From Diplonema papillatum (Eukaryota; Euglenozoa; Diplonemea; Diplonemida; Diplonemidae): a stretch of 64,000 nt of DNA. Within the stretch, counting starts at the first letter, position 1. Each line of letters begins with the position of its first letter. The DNA lies in assembly GCA_030068145.1 (NCBI GenBank), contig JAPJBO010000553.1:62001-126000 (forward strand). The letters run 5' to 3'. Positions 52,437 to 64,000 of the stretch are shown piece after piece. The notes under the pieces are model-generated. The model had not been told where the DNA came from and searched no databases. It worked only from the letters and a program-made list of their open reading frames with translations. Made by a program: the position numbers and the translations under genes.

Positions 52437-54258
52437 ATCCGAAAAGTATTTGCCTGCTTAGGCCCGTAAGTTAGGGCTATTCCTTTCTGCCAGCGCTTGC
52501 ACCCCGCCAAAGATTTCCGCATGCACGTGCACGAAGAAACTAATAGGTGGGCACCAAAAGACGAAGTAAACAAGTTTTGTGCAATGCTTTCGCGGCGGCC
52601 ATTTGGCGCAACCGGCAACGTTGCGATGTCAATTGTGTTCTTTCTCTGTGCCATGTTTCTTGGGGGCTACCATGTGTACTGCAGCAGAAACCTGATTACC
52701 CGAATGAAGCGCCCGGATGTGGCAGGTTGAAGTCCCGTAGTATTACGGATTGATGCAAACTTCGACTGCGTCACCGACAGGCAGCGCATCGAAAGAGGAC
52801 TAACCTGACCCTCTCTCAGCCCAGCACCAATTTCAGTGTGTTTGAGTTTCGTGCTTGCTCTTTGCGAGATCAAGAAGTAGCTGCTCCGGGCAAGCAAACC
52901 TCTATACCGGCGCGGTTCCACGATTCACATTTCTTTTGTGCGGATCGTTACAGGTCAATAAGTACCCAACCAAAAATCCATCAACGTCAACACGGTGGTC
53001 TAAATACCTTGCCAAGCCACGACGATGGACAAAGACGTGTGCAAAAGTGATCACAACTCGTTGAGACACACAGCATGACGAGTATGCACTATGTATGCAT
53101 GTGTACATGTATTGGGCACGTGGTATGCAGGACTCAAGGATACAGGCATCAGCGCATGCATAAGCGCCTATCACTACGCGTGCACGCGTGTAGACGCACT
53201 GCATACAGACACCACCTTTTTTTTTTGAAGAATCGTACGGGGCCTTCGAGGCAAACTAGGAAAGATAAGCAAGACAAGCAAGCAAGTTCCAAAGGGGGAA
53301 GTTCAAATACTTCGTTTGTGGGCCGACACTCGGGTATTCTCCGGTGTCTTTTCGATTGGTGTGACTCAGTCCCTCCTGCTGCAAATTTTGTGAAATGCAG
53401 GAGTGGACTTGTCACAGCCAACCGCACAGACAGCCTTGTTTTTTTAAACACCAGGCCGTACGGTTTGCCAGACAAGAAACCTGGTGCCTGACCTGGTGGG
53501 TTCTCCGGGTTCACTTCTTCACAACGAAAAACGGCACAACCACGAACACAGACAGGCGCGGCTTGAACCCGCACCAGTTGCACACTGCAACCGGCGCCTG
53601 CCCCACGGCACTGGGGACTCAGAAAAACGAAAGGAGAGTCGGCTAAGGGCCCGGAAAGGCCGCGGCCCAGCCACGAGCCGCCACCTGTCACTCAGACTGC
53701 CAACTAATTCAAAAAGCCGGGGGCACCTTGGTAACCATCCCGATTTTACCCCGCCTTCACGATGAGAGGGCCACAAGGGAGTCAAACTTGCAAGGCTCAC
53801 CTGGAAGGTGCCGCTTTGCACCGCCCCCCCCCCGTTCCTGCTGGGCAGCTTGGGGCAGGATCTTTTACGCCCGGGAAGGATAGGTGCGCAGCTCGGACGC
53901 CAGATACGAAGTAAGGGGCTTTCACCCACAGCAAAGGTACTGCTTGCCTTGGCCGCGTTTCGAAAAACACGTTTCCAGGGGACACCGCGAGGAGGTGGCA
54001 AGTCAGATTTTGTCCCCCTACATACACCCACCTAGGAAGGCACCTGAACACCTACTGAGGAGGGCACCGTTGCCCGTTTGTAGATACGTTCTAGTGTACC
54101 AGTTGAGAGGGTCGCGTATGTTTTGGAACCTCATTCGAAGCGCAAAATACCATGGTAACCGGTGTTTCTGGCTTACAGCCTGTATTTCTTGTATATGTGG
54201 GAAGTAAAGTGAAGGAAAACCAAAGTCAACAAGTTCTGTCAGGGTGCAAAGGAAGGGA
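52437..54258. other. Intergenic region, no recognised content
   Basis: Several short frames exist on both strands (up to 180 codons, minus strand 53149-53691) but none matches a family or shows consistent codon use. A poly(T) run lies near 53217-53227. The stretch from about 53240 to 54050 looks like former mobile-element DNA (GC-rich, with TACG and CCTGGTGCCTGACCTGGTG strings), but no ends could be found. Confidence 0.45.
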
Positions 54259-56534
54259 ATGAATGGCACTCGCCTGTCGCTAGCAGGCCTTGAACTACGC
54301 CGAGGCAGCAAAAACATTGGCGGCTGGTTGTTGTCTCGTCGACTATGCTCGTCTCATGACGTTAGCAAACAGGTGCCGCCGATTCGTATCGGCAACAGGC
54401 CGCGACGCCCAGCTTCGCAGGTACCGATTGGCAGCGTAGAAACAAACCAATTGGGTGCGTCGCCCAGTGCCTCTGTGCAGTCCGATAAGTCGGAAGCAGC
54501 TCAGGCTAATGAGTCAGAGAGCTTTCCAGCTGTCGGTGCGCAGCTTCCAGCACGGAGTGGGCGCTTCAAAGCCGTGTTTGGACACGAGGGCTTCAAGGAA
54601 GACCCGCTGGACCGAGCTGAAGACGTGGCAAAAGACCTTCGGAAACGTGTGTTGGCACCTGAAGACGTGAAGGCTCCCGAAGTTGGACGAGGCCCAAAGG
54701 CAGTGTGGTCTTTTGTTGACAGCAGCCCTAAAGGATGGTGGCCCACTGGTGAATGGTACATTGGAGCACCCCCCGACAAAAGTGGCCGTCCTGCTCCCAT
54801 TTCCAATACCTTGAAAATGTCGCCAGCAAAGATCACACAGAAGGGTGTATCGTCAACTGATCGTTCTCGGGAGCTGCGCGATGTGTGGCTCACTGACATG
54901 GGCATGCATCGTCGGTTCTTGATGGCTGCTTTTCGACGTTTAACAGATCAGGAACAGGAACAGGTGAGAATGATCGGTGCCTTCGCTAAGGTGATCGCGG
55001 CACTGTGTGCGGTTTTTGGAGGCTACGAAGGGTGTGTGCTCGTTTTTTACCCGAAACTGCAGAGTGCAAAGAAAAGAAACAGCTGAATCTCCAGGTGAAG
55101 TTAGCACCCTGTAAAGAGGTCGGTTTGGGTGCAGTGTTGCCTGGCGTGGCACAACCCCGTCAGCTCTGCTGTGCTGATGCTGTTGCTCGGAAATTCTGGC
55201 AGCACTCCTCGCTTTCTAAGGTGCATGCTCACTTGTTGGACACACACAACAAAGCAGGTACCGAGTATACAAGCGCTACATGTTTTTTGAAGTTGACGGG
55301 CCTGCTTCGGACGACCCGAAGATAACGCGCATCATCGCCGATCTTCGCTCTACCCAAAACATTCGGGGCGAGCAGTACAATGACTGGCTGCAAGAAACGT
55401 GGGTATGTTCCGCTCCTTTCGACTTAGCAATTGAAAATTAGCACTCGACGTTGGAAACGTTTCCGTTCCCTTATTTTGCCACTGGTGTACGGGTAGTGGT
55501 CGAGCAATTCAGTGGCAAACCCTCGGCAAGGGGCTCCGAGAGGGAGGGAGGCAAGTGGGAACACGTAATCCGTGGTGAGTGCCCGAGGGGAACATTTGAA
55601 GAAGAAGAAAGTGTGTGACGTCTGCTGAATGCTATTTTAGGCGCGCCGTGTAGTCTTGCAGAAGCAAATGACCACGTGAAGCTGATACAACCGTGCACCC
55701 ACACAAGCCGTGTCCGCTTGCGATCGACTTCGAGGTCTCCACCAGGCTCGAATGAGCCAGGAGCGTTGCAGTTTATGAGGTCGTTGGCGAGAATGCTGAA
55801 GACAACTCGGGGACGTACTCTAACTGCGGGACCACTTCCGGAAGGTCTGATAGGGTCGCTGAAGAGCTCCGCCGCACCGCAGACTACAAGACAGATTTTC
55901 CGTGGCAGCGTGAGTCAAAAAATGAGATTTAAGCACGAAACAAGGTGCCATCAGGTGAGGTGCTGCATGAGAGCGCCGGGACGAGTTGAACCGGCCAGGG
56001 GCGATGGAGAGGGTGAGATGTGCGTAAAACATCGCCTAACACACGGTCCCATGCGCATCTGAATTCAATAGTTGCAGCAAATCGACTTGCCACCTGTCAG
56101 GACTTGTTTGTTTCATGGCACAAGCTTGCTCAGCATTGAACAGAGAGAAGCTCTGTTGTTCAGTGAGTGTGAAATCTTGATGTAAATCCAAAACTACATT
56201 CCACTTGTTGGCTGTACATCGACTCCTTAAACTCGAACTCTCGTGGAGGTTCCATCCTTCATTTTTGTGTGTGTGTGTATGTTCCATCGAGCTGCGCTCG
56301 CAGCATTTCCACGTGTATCATTTAATTCCACAGACTACCATGCCAATGCCACCGGACTTTAAGGCGGAACTTGAGTTGCTATGGCGAGAGTGCATAAAAA
56401 AAGGTTGGGTCAAGCTCGAGTCGGATGAAAAGTGGATGATTGCCGAGCCTTTCGCCATGAAGTACATACCACCGCCTACTATCTCAGTGCAGGCATACAG
56501 TGAACAGCTTGGGCTGCAAAGCAGATCTTTGTAG
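54259..56534 (+). CDS. Unknown multi-exon protein with mitochondrial-type leader
   Basis: Proposed exons are 54259-55031, 55258-55402 and 56334-56534 (1119 nt, 372 residues). The N-terminus (MNGTRLSLAGLELRRGSKNI...LLSRRLCSS) is Arg/Ser-rich without acids, as in mitochondrial presequences. Conserved-looking parts are RFKAVFGHEGFKEDPLD, KGWWPTGEWYIGAPPD and RRFLMAAFRRLTD in exon 1, a hydrophobic VIAALCAVFGGY near its end, YKRYMFFEVDG and QYNDWLQETW in exon 2, and FKAELELLWRECIKKGW and WMIAEPFAMKYIPP in exon 3. The second junction (TGG|GTATGT ... TTCCACAG|ACT) is in phase and convincing. The first (AAGG|GTGTGT ... AAAGCAG|G) is only one of several options. I do not recognise the family; a mitochondrial respiratory-complex or ribosome accessory role is imaginable but not shown. 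Confidence 0.55.
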
Positions 56535-57244
56535 GCGTTTTCAACTCAACTGCGCTGGCTGAAATGGAGGCTCCACATGCTGAGGGATCTACAGCCATTG
56601 AACCGGCTCACGAAACCCGGCTTCAACTTTCGAAGTGGACACTGACCGTTGAGCTGCGTGCTCCGGCGGATGTTACTGCAGTTGTTGACATGCCATGCCC
56701 CGGACTGCCTTCTTGCTTGTTGCCCACAATGGCACGTCTTCGTTTCCGGTACCCCTCGTTCAAAGCCTGGAGCATGAGGCAGACTCACGAGGAACAGATT
56801 TGCTGTCTCCAGCGATGACTCACAGCGGAGGATAAAATTGACCGATCGTTAAACGCATCGAGTGAGACCATCTTAGAACTGTGAACGGTACAAACACCGG
56901 CAAGTCTGTGCAAATCCTGTCGAGACACTTTCCAGCAGTAACAACAAGCAAATGCTTTGTCTGGTGGCAGATATTGTTTTACGTTACGAATACAGGAAGG
57001 AACGGGGAGGGGAGGGAAGTACTGATGAACAAGAAGTGCCCAGTCTGTCATGGAATGACACTTACGAAGTGAGGTTTTCTACCCGCCAAGCAGTCCAACG
57101 ATTCGTGCTGTCCGGATAGGTTCTTCTTTTGTCATCCGCGCACCACAATGTTACACCGAAACGAAACCTGCGCCACTTCGCAACAAGCAAAATCCTTTGG
57201 AGTGCGAGACGTATTTAAACAAAGAAGCAGACTGTCTCATTTAA
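56535..57244. other. Intergenic region before TOR
   Basis: No gene or repeat is recognised. The TOR promoter should lie here. Confidence 0.5.
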
Positions 57245-60200
57245 ATGGAGATGCTAGGCGACTCACAAGATGGATGGCGGCGCAGCGGAGCTGTGGCGCT
57301 CAATATGCAGCGTGTGCCTGAGCGAAGCTTGGCTCAAATGAAAATGCTAATCTCTGGATTGAAGTCACGCAACGACGAAAGGCGAGCTGAGATTACACGA
57401 AAGATTCGAGGTATCGTGGAAGACCTGAAGAAAGGCTCGCCGGATGACTTCAACAGGGTGATGCAAGAGGTGAACCAAATTATCTTCAAACTCGTTCAAG
57501 AAGAACCCGTGGACCTCTGGAGCGGTACTGCTGCTATCGAGGCTCTTCTTGATGTTGTTGACCCGACCGCTGCTCAACTTGCGCAACTGAGTAACTACAC
57601 ACGTCTTGCTCTCTTGAATGCCGACAAAAGTAACATCGCTGCTGCTGTGAGGACTCTTGGACGCCTCGCAAAGAAGGGGGGTGTACTCACCGCCAACTAC
57701 ATCGAGCTGGAGGCAAGAACAGCGTTGGACACTTTAGCCCAGAAAGATGTAAAGGAGACAAAATTGTTCGGCGCAATCTTGATTATACGCGAGATTGCAT
57801 CTTGCGTTCCTGCTTTGTTCTTCTCCTACGTCGAGAAATGCATTCGTGTCATTTGGGTGGCCATTCGTGACCCGAATCCAGTAATTCGTGAGGTTGGGGC
57901 CGACGCGCTGAGAAAGGTTCTTGACCTGATCGCCATTCATTCGGATGTGCACAACAACTCGTCTTTGTACTTACACGCTTGGGAACAATGCATTGCTGGT
58001 CTCCGCTCGCGAGAAAGTCACATGAACCACGGGGCCTTGCTGTGCATAGGCGACATCTTCTTGAATAGTGGTCATTTTCTTCTACGCCGGTTTGAAGAGA
58101 CCTACCAGGCTTTAATGTCACTAAAAGACAATTCGCACGTGAGTATTCGAGTAGGAGTGCTGCGGGCAATCCCTATTATGACCCGCTATGCACGCAGCGA
58201 CTTCTTTAAGCAGTTGTTTCTCCGAGATACTGTCGGGCACTTGCTGACCGTCATAAAAAAAGATCAGAAGGAAGAAAGATCTGCAGCTCTCGTTGCCCTA
58301 CCGGAAGTGGCTGCTGTGGTTGGCAACATTGCCTGGCGACCGAACAGCGAAGCTGCGCTACAAGTAGTGAAAAGCAGCATTGACAAGAAAGGTCGCCTAG
58401 ATCCGTGCGCTCTGCCTTGCTACGCAAAGTTGGCTGGGATGGGTCCCACAGGATCTGAAAGGCAGGTTGTCGCATTCCTCGATTCGCTGTTCGTTGGAGG
58501 CGTCTCGTTCGCGCTCGCCGAGGCATTGGAAATACTGATGCACGCATTCCCTGGCCTCAAGTCGAAAATTCAATCCAAGTTTCTTGGTGCTTTGTCGAAG
58601 GCTTTAAGTGGGCAGGCGCACATGGCCTCCAGCGATCTTCCATCACAGCATTCTTGGAATGGTAATTCGCCTACGACGAGCAGCTCTAACCTGGAGAGGA
58701 GCCTTAGTTCGTCGTCCAACACAGCCAGTCAGCTTCCGAGGACGGATGATATCCAGAAGGCTTTACGTCTCCTCCGTGTTTTTGACTTCCAACCCCGTGA
58801 TCTTGGTCCTTTCGTACGCGATTGCATCATTCGCTTCCTCGATGACGAGGCTCCGGCAGTGCGCAAAGAGGCGGCCTTGACGTGTGCCGCGATTGTAGTT
58901 CCTTCACCGTACAAAACGTCTGTTCGTGCTTTTTCTAACAGCCGGCTGTCCAGCACAAATACGTCGTTCAGCATGCCGTCCGGCCCTTCCCTCATTCAGA
59001 AAAGTCGACCCCGATCTCCTTCAGCTTCAACGTCTCAAAATGTACCCGTCAGCCCCATCTCGCGGCACCCTTCGAAAGGGGCAGATTTTGGTGCCGCCAC
59101 ATCTTCCAACTTTGGTTCCCACACGAACTCAGGACACTCGCCAAATTACCCAACAGCACCAGGCACTCCGTCGGCTCGGAGTGCAACCGCACCCGGTTTC
59201 AGCTCAAACAACAACAGTGGACAACACAACTTCGGTACGCCAAGCGCTTTCAGCAGCGGTGCTCCTGGCAATCCGGCAACGCTTCCCCCGCATCCTCAAC
59301 CATGGGCTGTCAAAGCGGCGACTACCAGAGGCCACAAAGGAGCACTTGTTGCCGAAGTTGTTGAGAGGCTTCTCAGCATAGCAGTCGCAGATCCCGATCC
59401 ACAGATACGGCGGGCTATTTACTCAAGTCTCGATGAGCGGTTTGTCAATCACTTAGCGACTGAAGGCAGCCTGCGGACGCTCTTTATCTCACTGAATGAT
59501 GAGGTGTTTGAGATCAGGCTCTTGGTAACGGAGATGGCAGCTAAGCTTGAACACCTCAACCCATCTCATGTGCTTCCCTGCATCCGAAAGCAGCTGTTGC
59601 AGTTTTTGACGATTGTTGAGAACTCTGTCGATCGAAAAACACAGAACGAAACTCTTCAATTGCTTACCAAACTTGTGAGGGCGGCCCCGAAGGTGATCGA
59701 GATGTATACCCTCAACATCATCACTGTACTGAAAATGCGAATGCATGACTTACTGAACGACAGCGATGTCTGCATCTCAGTCTTGAACTGCCTCTCAGCG
59801 CTTGCAGAAGCCGTCACGGAAGAAATGCTTCCACATCTGGACGTATTTCTTCCGTTGATCATCACGGTTTTGAAGGGACGGTCCTCGTCAGCGAAGGTAG
59901 ACGCAGCCTTACGGGCCCTAGGAAACCTTATTCAATTCACGGGTCACAACATCAAGCCGTACGAAGAGTTTGGTGACCTGCTTCCAGCGATTCTTTCAAT
60001 ACTGAAGACTGACGACATAGACGGGCAAATGGTGACAAAACGGGAAGCAGTGAAAGTCCTGGGTATTCTTGGTGCTCTTGATCCATACAGAAGGCGCCTT
60101 CAGATTGAAACGGGTCAAAAAAGCAGTGTTGGCGGTGATAAGGCAGCGCGTCCTGCCCAAGAAGCTGCCGTTGGCATGCAAATCTCGCAGCTTGGTCATA

Positions 60201-62481
60201 ACAATCAAATTGTAGCAGCCCCGACACGAGCACAACTTCAAATCCGTTACCCTCAAAAACCCTCGGCAGCAAGCGAGGTGCTCACACTAAAGTCCACCGG
60301 ATATTTCACAAAGGTAGCTCTGAAAAGCCTCGTCAGCATCATGGTCGACCCAACGTTGCAGCAGTATCATAAGAGTGTCGTTTTGGCTTTGGTGAACATC
60401 TGTCGTAGTACGAAGCTGGATCACAACCAAATTTTACCCATCATCATGCCGCCGTTCCTGCACATGCTGACTCAAAGAGGCACAGATACCGATCTCACGA
60501 CCACCAAGTTTCTTCTTGGGCAGATATCAGTTCTTGTACCATTGTGCGGGACGAGTATGAAACCGTACCTTGGCACGTTCCACACCCTCATTACAATATT
60601 CTTCAACAACCAGTCCACACTCTCAGTCGTTCTACGCCTCATTGCTGATCTAGCGGCTGCTTGTCCAGAGGACTTCAAAGCATATCTGCCGAGTCTTCTA
60701 CCGCGGGTTCTGCTCATCTTACGCAACGAAACGTTCCCAGACGAGGCAATCTCGTTGCGATGCCTAAACATTCTTGCCTGTATTGGTGAAGCTATGAATG
60801 AGTTTCTTCATCAGGTTATTCCTGCTCTCATGGAATTTGTTTCACACGATGGCGTGGAACTGCCCCCGTACTACCTTGGATTGCGCAACGCTGCTCTGAA
60901 AACGTTGCGAAAAGTAGGCAGGGTTTTGCGACTGGAAGATTATGCCTCTGCAATCATTCATCCGCTCCTCCGCGTTCTAACGAAGCCAGAGAATGCCTCC
61001 CTGCGAGCTGACATCATGGGCATATTCTGCATTATTGTCCACCAACTAGGATCCGACTACGCGGTCTTCATTCCAATTGTGCACAAGGCTGTCACTTCTG
61101 TGCACTTCAACAATGCTCGGTACTCGTCGTTGATTGAATGCTTGATGATGAATCAACCACTGCCACTATTCCCGAATCGGGACATGGAGCAAACAGAAGC
61201 TAAGTTGCTTGCAGAACTGTTAAACGTGAATTCAGACGACATGCCCATGCTGACAGAAGACGAGACAGCAAAGATACGTGATTCCGAAAAGCTGCAGGTT
61301 AATCAGCAATCCATCGAGAAGGCTGTGTTCGACGCGACGGTGGTGACACGAGATGGCTGGAACAAGTGGGTCCGATCCTTCTCTCTCGAACTCTTGCAGC
61401 AAAGTCCCTACATTGCACTCCGCCTGTCGGCGAATTTGGCCTCGCAGTATCAACCGTTCACCCGGGACCTTTTCAATGCTGCTTTTGTTTCAGTATGGGA
61501 CCACTTGAGTGACCGCGTGCAGGAGGAAGTCTGCAACCAGATTGAGCGCATTTTGACCAATTCGACGTTGCCGACAGAAGTTCTCGGTGTGCTGCTGAAC
61601 CTTGTAGAATTTATGGACGCGAATGATATTTCGATGCCAATCAGTCCGCAGCTGCTTTCGAGTCTCGCAACAAAAACTTCTGCTCTTGCGAAAACGCTTC
61701 GTTGGAAGGAGATAGCTTATCATACAGCTCCACAGCTCAACATCGAAGGACTTGTGACGATCTACAACGAGCTGTCCCATGCTCAGTCAGCACTTGGCCT
61801 TTTGCGCGTTGCTGAAAAAACACTGGAGCTAACTGACAAAGAATCTTGGTACGAGCGCCTTGGCAAGTGGGATCTCGCGCTGGAAGTTCTCGAGAAGGAA
61901 AAGGAGGAAGGCTTGCAAGCAACTGGCGTTGCTGAAGACGTGATGGCGCAAAGACAAACTGAAATTGAACTGGGTATGATGCGTTGCTTGTATGCTCTTG
62001 GACAGTGGAAACAACTGCATGAAATGTCGAGGGCCGCGTGGGAACAAGTCGGAAGCCAGCGATACGATCAAGAGCAGGAAGGTGATGATGACGAAGACGG
62101 GGACTCTCTTCATCATGCACTTGCTCCCTTAGCAGTTGCTGCAGCATGGCGAATGTCTGACTGGACATTCATGACTGACACTGTGGACAAGGTATTTCTT
62201 CCGAACTTGATGTTTTGTATTAAAACCAAACCGACCTTTTAAACCTCAGAGTCAGAGTACCCTAAAAACCACACATGATTCTTTTCAAGCTGGGGTAACA
62301 GAGACTTTCTGTTCTTGAAATTCGAGCGTTTTCTAACTCTTTTGTTTGAATCTTCTAAAAACTACAGCTGGTCCCTGGAACCTACGACTACTATTTCTTC
62401 AAAGCTATCTTGTCGTTGAAGTCAAAGGATGATGCTACGTGCCAATGGGCGATTGACTGCGCGCGAGATTCGCTGGCTCAG
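57245..62481 (+). CDS. TOR: Target of rapamycin (TOR) kinase, N-terminal part (partial)
   Basis: TOR is the growth-controlling phosphatidylinositol-kinase-like kinase of TORC1/TORC2. Exon 1 is 57245-62191 and exon 2 is 62368-62481, both phase 0 (1687 residues seen). The gene continues beyond the window: the rest of FAT, FRB and the kinase domain are not here. Residues 1 to about 1360 are HEAT repeats, including RDLGPFVRDCIIRFLDDEAPAVRKEA split by low-complexity loops. Two Ser/Asn/Pro-rich insertions lie at about 460-500 and 560-695. From about 1366 the sequence follows TOR closely (RDGWNKWVRSFSLELL, RDLFNAAFVSVWDHL). The FAT region then reads WYERLGKWDLALEVLEKE, and exon 2 gives YYFFKAILSLKSKDD. 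Introns: GTATTTC...AACTACAG (176 bp), then a second intron starting at 62482 that extends past 64000. The ATG at 57245 is the first in frame. Confidence 0.95.
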
Positions 62482-62644
62482 GTTTGTTTTTGAGAGTTTT
62501 CTCATTATTCTCCGCAGGCCTTTCGTTAAATTGCGTTCCACGTTCCCGATTTTGGGCAGTTTTCTGTTAGCCACATGCAACGTGTGAGGACTACTACATG
62601 TGCAGTTTATCATCACAGATCCACCTGGTCCGGGCTCCTGGTAA

Positions 62645-62722
62645 GTTCCCCGAAACTCCCCGACACTTCCCCGAAACTCCCCGCAACTCCCCGAAGCTCC
62701 CCGAAACTCCCCGATACTCAGC
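62645..62722. repeat. 10-bp C-rich tandem repeat in TOR intron 2
   Basis: About seven copies of AACTCCCCGA-like units (with ACTTCCCCGA, AGCTCCCCGA and ATACTCAGCC variants) lie in a row. Confidence 0.85.
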
Positions 62723-62897
62723 CCGATTTTTGTGGGAAAAAGTGGGGCTGCCGGTGGGTGGGCAGGTGTACAGGTTGGTAGTTGAGTGGACAGATGGGTG
62801 GATGGTGGTGGGCAGGTCGGTGGATGGGTGAACAGGTGGGTAGTTGGGTAGACGGGTGCGGGCAAGTGGGTGAGGTGTGCAGGTAGGTGTGCTAGTG

Positions 62898-63095
62898 TGC
62901 TTCGGACGCGGCTCTCTTGAGCCGTCCGTGTTCCTCCTCCTCCGATCCTCTTTCTCTACTCACCGGATGCATCTACCAACTGTAGCTTGGACTCCCTGCG
63001 GAGTCCACGTTCACTTATGTGGGGAGTTGTAGAGTACGGGAGGAACCGGAAATCTCCGGAAAGATGGTACCCGCATTCCAACTCGTCTCGGGAAT
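62898..63095 (+). mobile_element. SINE-like repeat sharing its 3' tail with the LINE
   Basis: The segment carries two hairpins, GGACGCGGCTC-TCTT-GAGCCGTCC (about 62904-62927) and GGACTCC-CTGC-GGAGTCC (62989-63006). It ends with ACCGGAAATCTCCGGAAAG...CAACTCGTCTC (63043-63092), which is about 80% identical by eye to the last 50 bp of the LINE (17052-17102). It has no coding capacity and is either a SINE mobilised by the LINE family or the truncated 3' end of a related LINE. Confidence 0.55.
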
Positions 63096-63349
63096 GGTCA
63101 GTCTACGACCGTATGCAGGTGGGTGGAGGCCCTGGGACTGCGAAGGTGTGACCACCCCATAAGGAGGACTTTCTATCTTGCGTTATCTCTCTGTCCCAGT
63201 CGCCATAGCAACCGTATCCTTGGCCAAGCATCATCCTGCAACCCTGCTTTCGGATGGCCATCGTGCCTCTCATTTTGGTTATCAACCTTACTCCTCGCTC
63301 GAATTGCCGTCTTCGACCGTAGCTGCCCCTGGTCCTGGTGGTTAGGGTT

Positions 63350-63800
63350 TGCATGCAAAGAGCCTGTGGCGGTAATCTGCATCTGCTCTCTTTCGTGACT
63401 ACCTCTTCGTGCTACCTCTCTTCGTCACTGGTACCTCTGCCCGCCGCGGAGTGCACGTCTCTGTCTTCGATGATGGCGAGTCCTTACGCCGCCGCTTCGT
63501 TGCAGCGGCCGTCCTAGTGTCGTCGCCTTGTCTTCGGCGTTCTCGATGGCGGTGTTGGTGCCGAGCCTGCGTCTCGACTTCGGTGTCGCTTCGGGCGTCC
63601 CCAGGGGCGAAGGCCCGCGCTTCCGTCTCTTTGCCGCCGACTCCGCACATCGGCATATCGTGCTGCAGGCAGGCATCCGCGGTGAGCAGCATTCCGCCGC
63701 ACTGCGTCATCCTGTGCTGCTCGCAATACTTCACGGCAAGGCCGTCCCCTGTCGCGTGGTGTGCCTCGGCAGCAGCGCGCTACTGACGCTTGCCGATGCT
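63350..63800 (-). repeat. Relative of the cathepsin-array spacer repeat
   Basis: Landmarks GTAATCTGCAT, GTCTTCGATGATGGCGAGTC plus CTTACGCCGCCG, and GGTGCCGAGCCTGC correspond in order to GATATCTGCAT, GTCTTCGATTGTGGCGAGTC plus TTTTCGCC, and GGCGCCGGAGCCTGC in the cathepsin spacers (20570-20810 and equivalents). The match is partial. On the minus strand nearby frames (63399-63993) encode Cys/His/Arg-rich peptides such as CTRHHKAKCEECKH, but I cannot call a gene. Confidence 0.4.
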
Positions 63801-64000
63801 TGCACTCTTCGCATTTCGCTTTGTGATGTCTCGTGCACACTCTCTCGTCCTTGGTGGTGGCCTGGGCACATGCACTGGGTCTCCGAAATTTACCCTCTTC
63901 TGCCCCTTCTTGCCGGAGGTGCCGTCTTCGAAGGCGTCCACCAGCACGTCCGCCCATACGTGGAAAATACGTCCATCCCCCAGACCTCATCATTGAAGGC

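Larger units (their letters stand above)
62482..64000. other. TOR intron 2 (incomplete), repeat-filled
   Basis: After the donor CAG|GTTTGT at 62481/62482 I find no further TOR exon up to the window end, so this intron exceeds 1.5 kb. It contains a short C-rich tandem repeat, a G-rich GGTGGGTAG-like stretch (about 62750-62890), a SINE-like segment sharing its tail with the LINE at 14-17 kb, and a segment related to the cathepsin spacers (about 63350-63800). Confidence 0.7.

Noticed and set aside
53149-53691. A 180-codon minus-strand frame
   Set aside because: Composition is Cys/Gly/Arg-rich without domain structure; the region also has competing frames and may be old mobile-element DNA.
63399-63993. 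Cys/His-rich protein on the minus strand (CTRHHKAKCEECKH)
   Set aside because: The motif is split over different frames, lies inside the TOR intron in a repeat-like region, and no complete domain can be read.

Overview
This window looks like nuclear DNA of a eukaryotic microbe, most likely an alga or other protist. Spliceosomal introns can be inferred with GT..AG borders, several starting GTATG. Other eukaryotic marks are a TOR kinase with HEAT repeats and the start of the FAT region, an RNA polymerase subunit of the Rpb9 type, a membrane RING-CH ubiquitin ligase, a cathepsin Z/X protease array, a LINE-type reverse transcriptase, and tRNA-like SINE-type repeats. Coding exons are long and introns few. 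Base composition is near 50% GC. I cannot assign a species; an intron-poor red alga or a stramenopile/alveolate-type protist are only guesses. Every gene I can support lies on the + strand.

Layout. 1-5.9 kb is gene-poor and holds a small inverted-repeat element (3422-4211). 5.9-10.6 kb holds an octanoyltransferase (LipB/LIPT2 type) and a ubiquitin-like/RING-CH multi-exon ligase. 12.8-17.1 kb holds a disordered unknown protein and, just after it, a LINE with an open reading frame of about 950 codons. 18.9-29.9 kb is a tandem array of five cathepsin Z genes that encode identical 317-residue proteins. 31.1-32.3 kb is a deleted piggyBac element with intact TTAA-flanked ends. 32.7-35.1 kb is a two-exon pseudokinase gene. 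35.3-43.9 kb is a repeat-rich island: two copies of a tRNA-like repeat, a foldback-type element built on a 13-bp minisatellite, and a hAT-like element. 44.0-52.4 kb holds a small EGF-like membrane protein, Rpb9, a 1.2-kb inverted-repeat element, a CID-like protein, an unknown protein and a 3-hydroxyisobutyrate-dehydrogenase-family enzyme. 54.3-56.5 kb holds a probable three-exon gene with a mitochondrial-type leader. 57.2 kb to the end is the 5' part of TOR, whose second intron runs past the window edge and is filled with repeats.

The genes form no obvious pathway or operon. The most unusual system is the cathepsin array. The coding sequences are essentially identical (a few synonymous changes), while some flanks diverge within about 10 bp of the start or stop codon. 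A block of two genes plus spacer (21330-24764) recurs at exactly +5091 bp. This pattern points to block gene conversion with borders at the coding sequence. Other notable items are the pseudokinase, the UBL/RING-CH fusion, the minisatellite open in all six frames, a 3' tail shared by the LINE and a short repeat in the TOR intron, and a sequence module shared by two unrelated-looking elements. I saw no LTR retroelement, virus-like element or CRISPR array.
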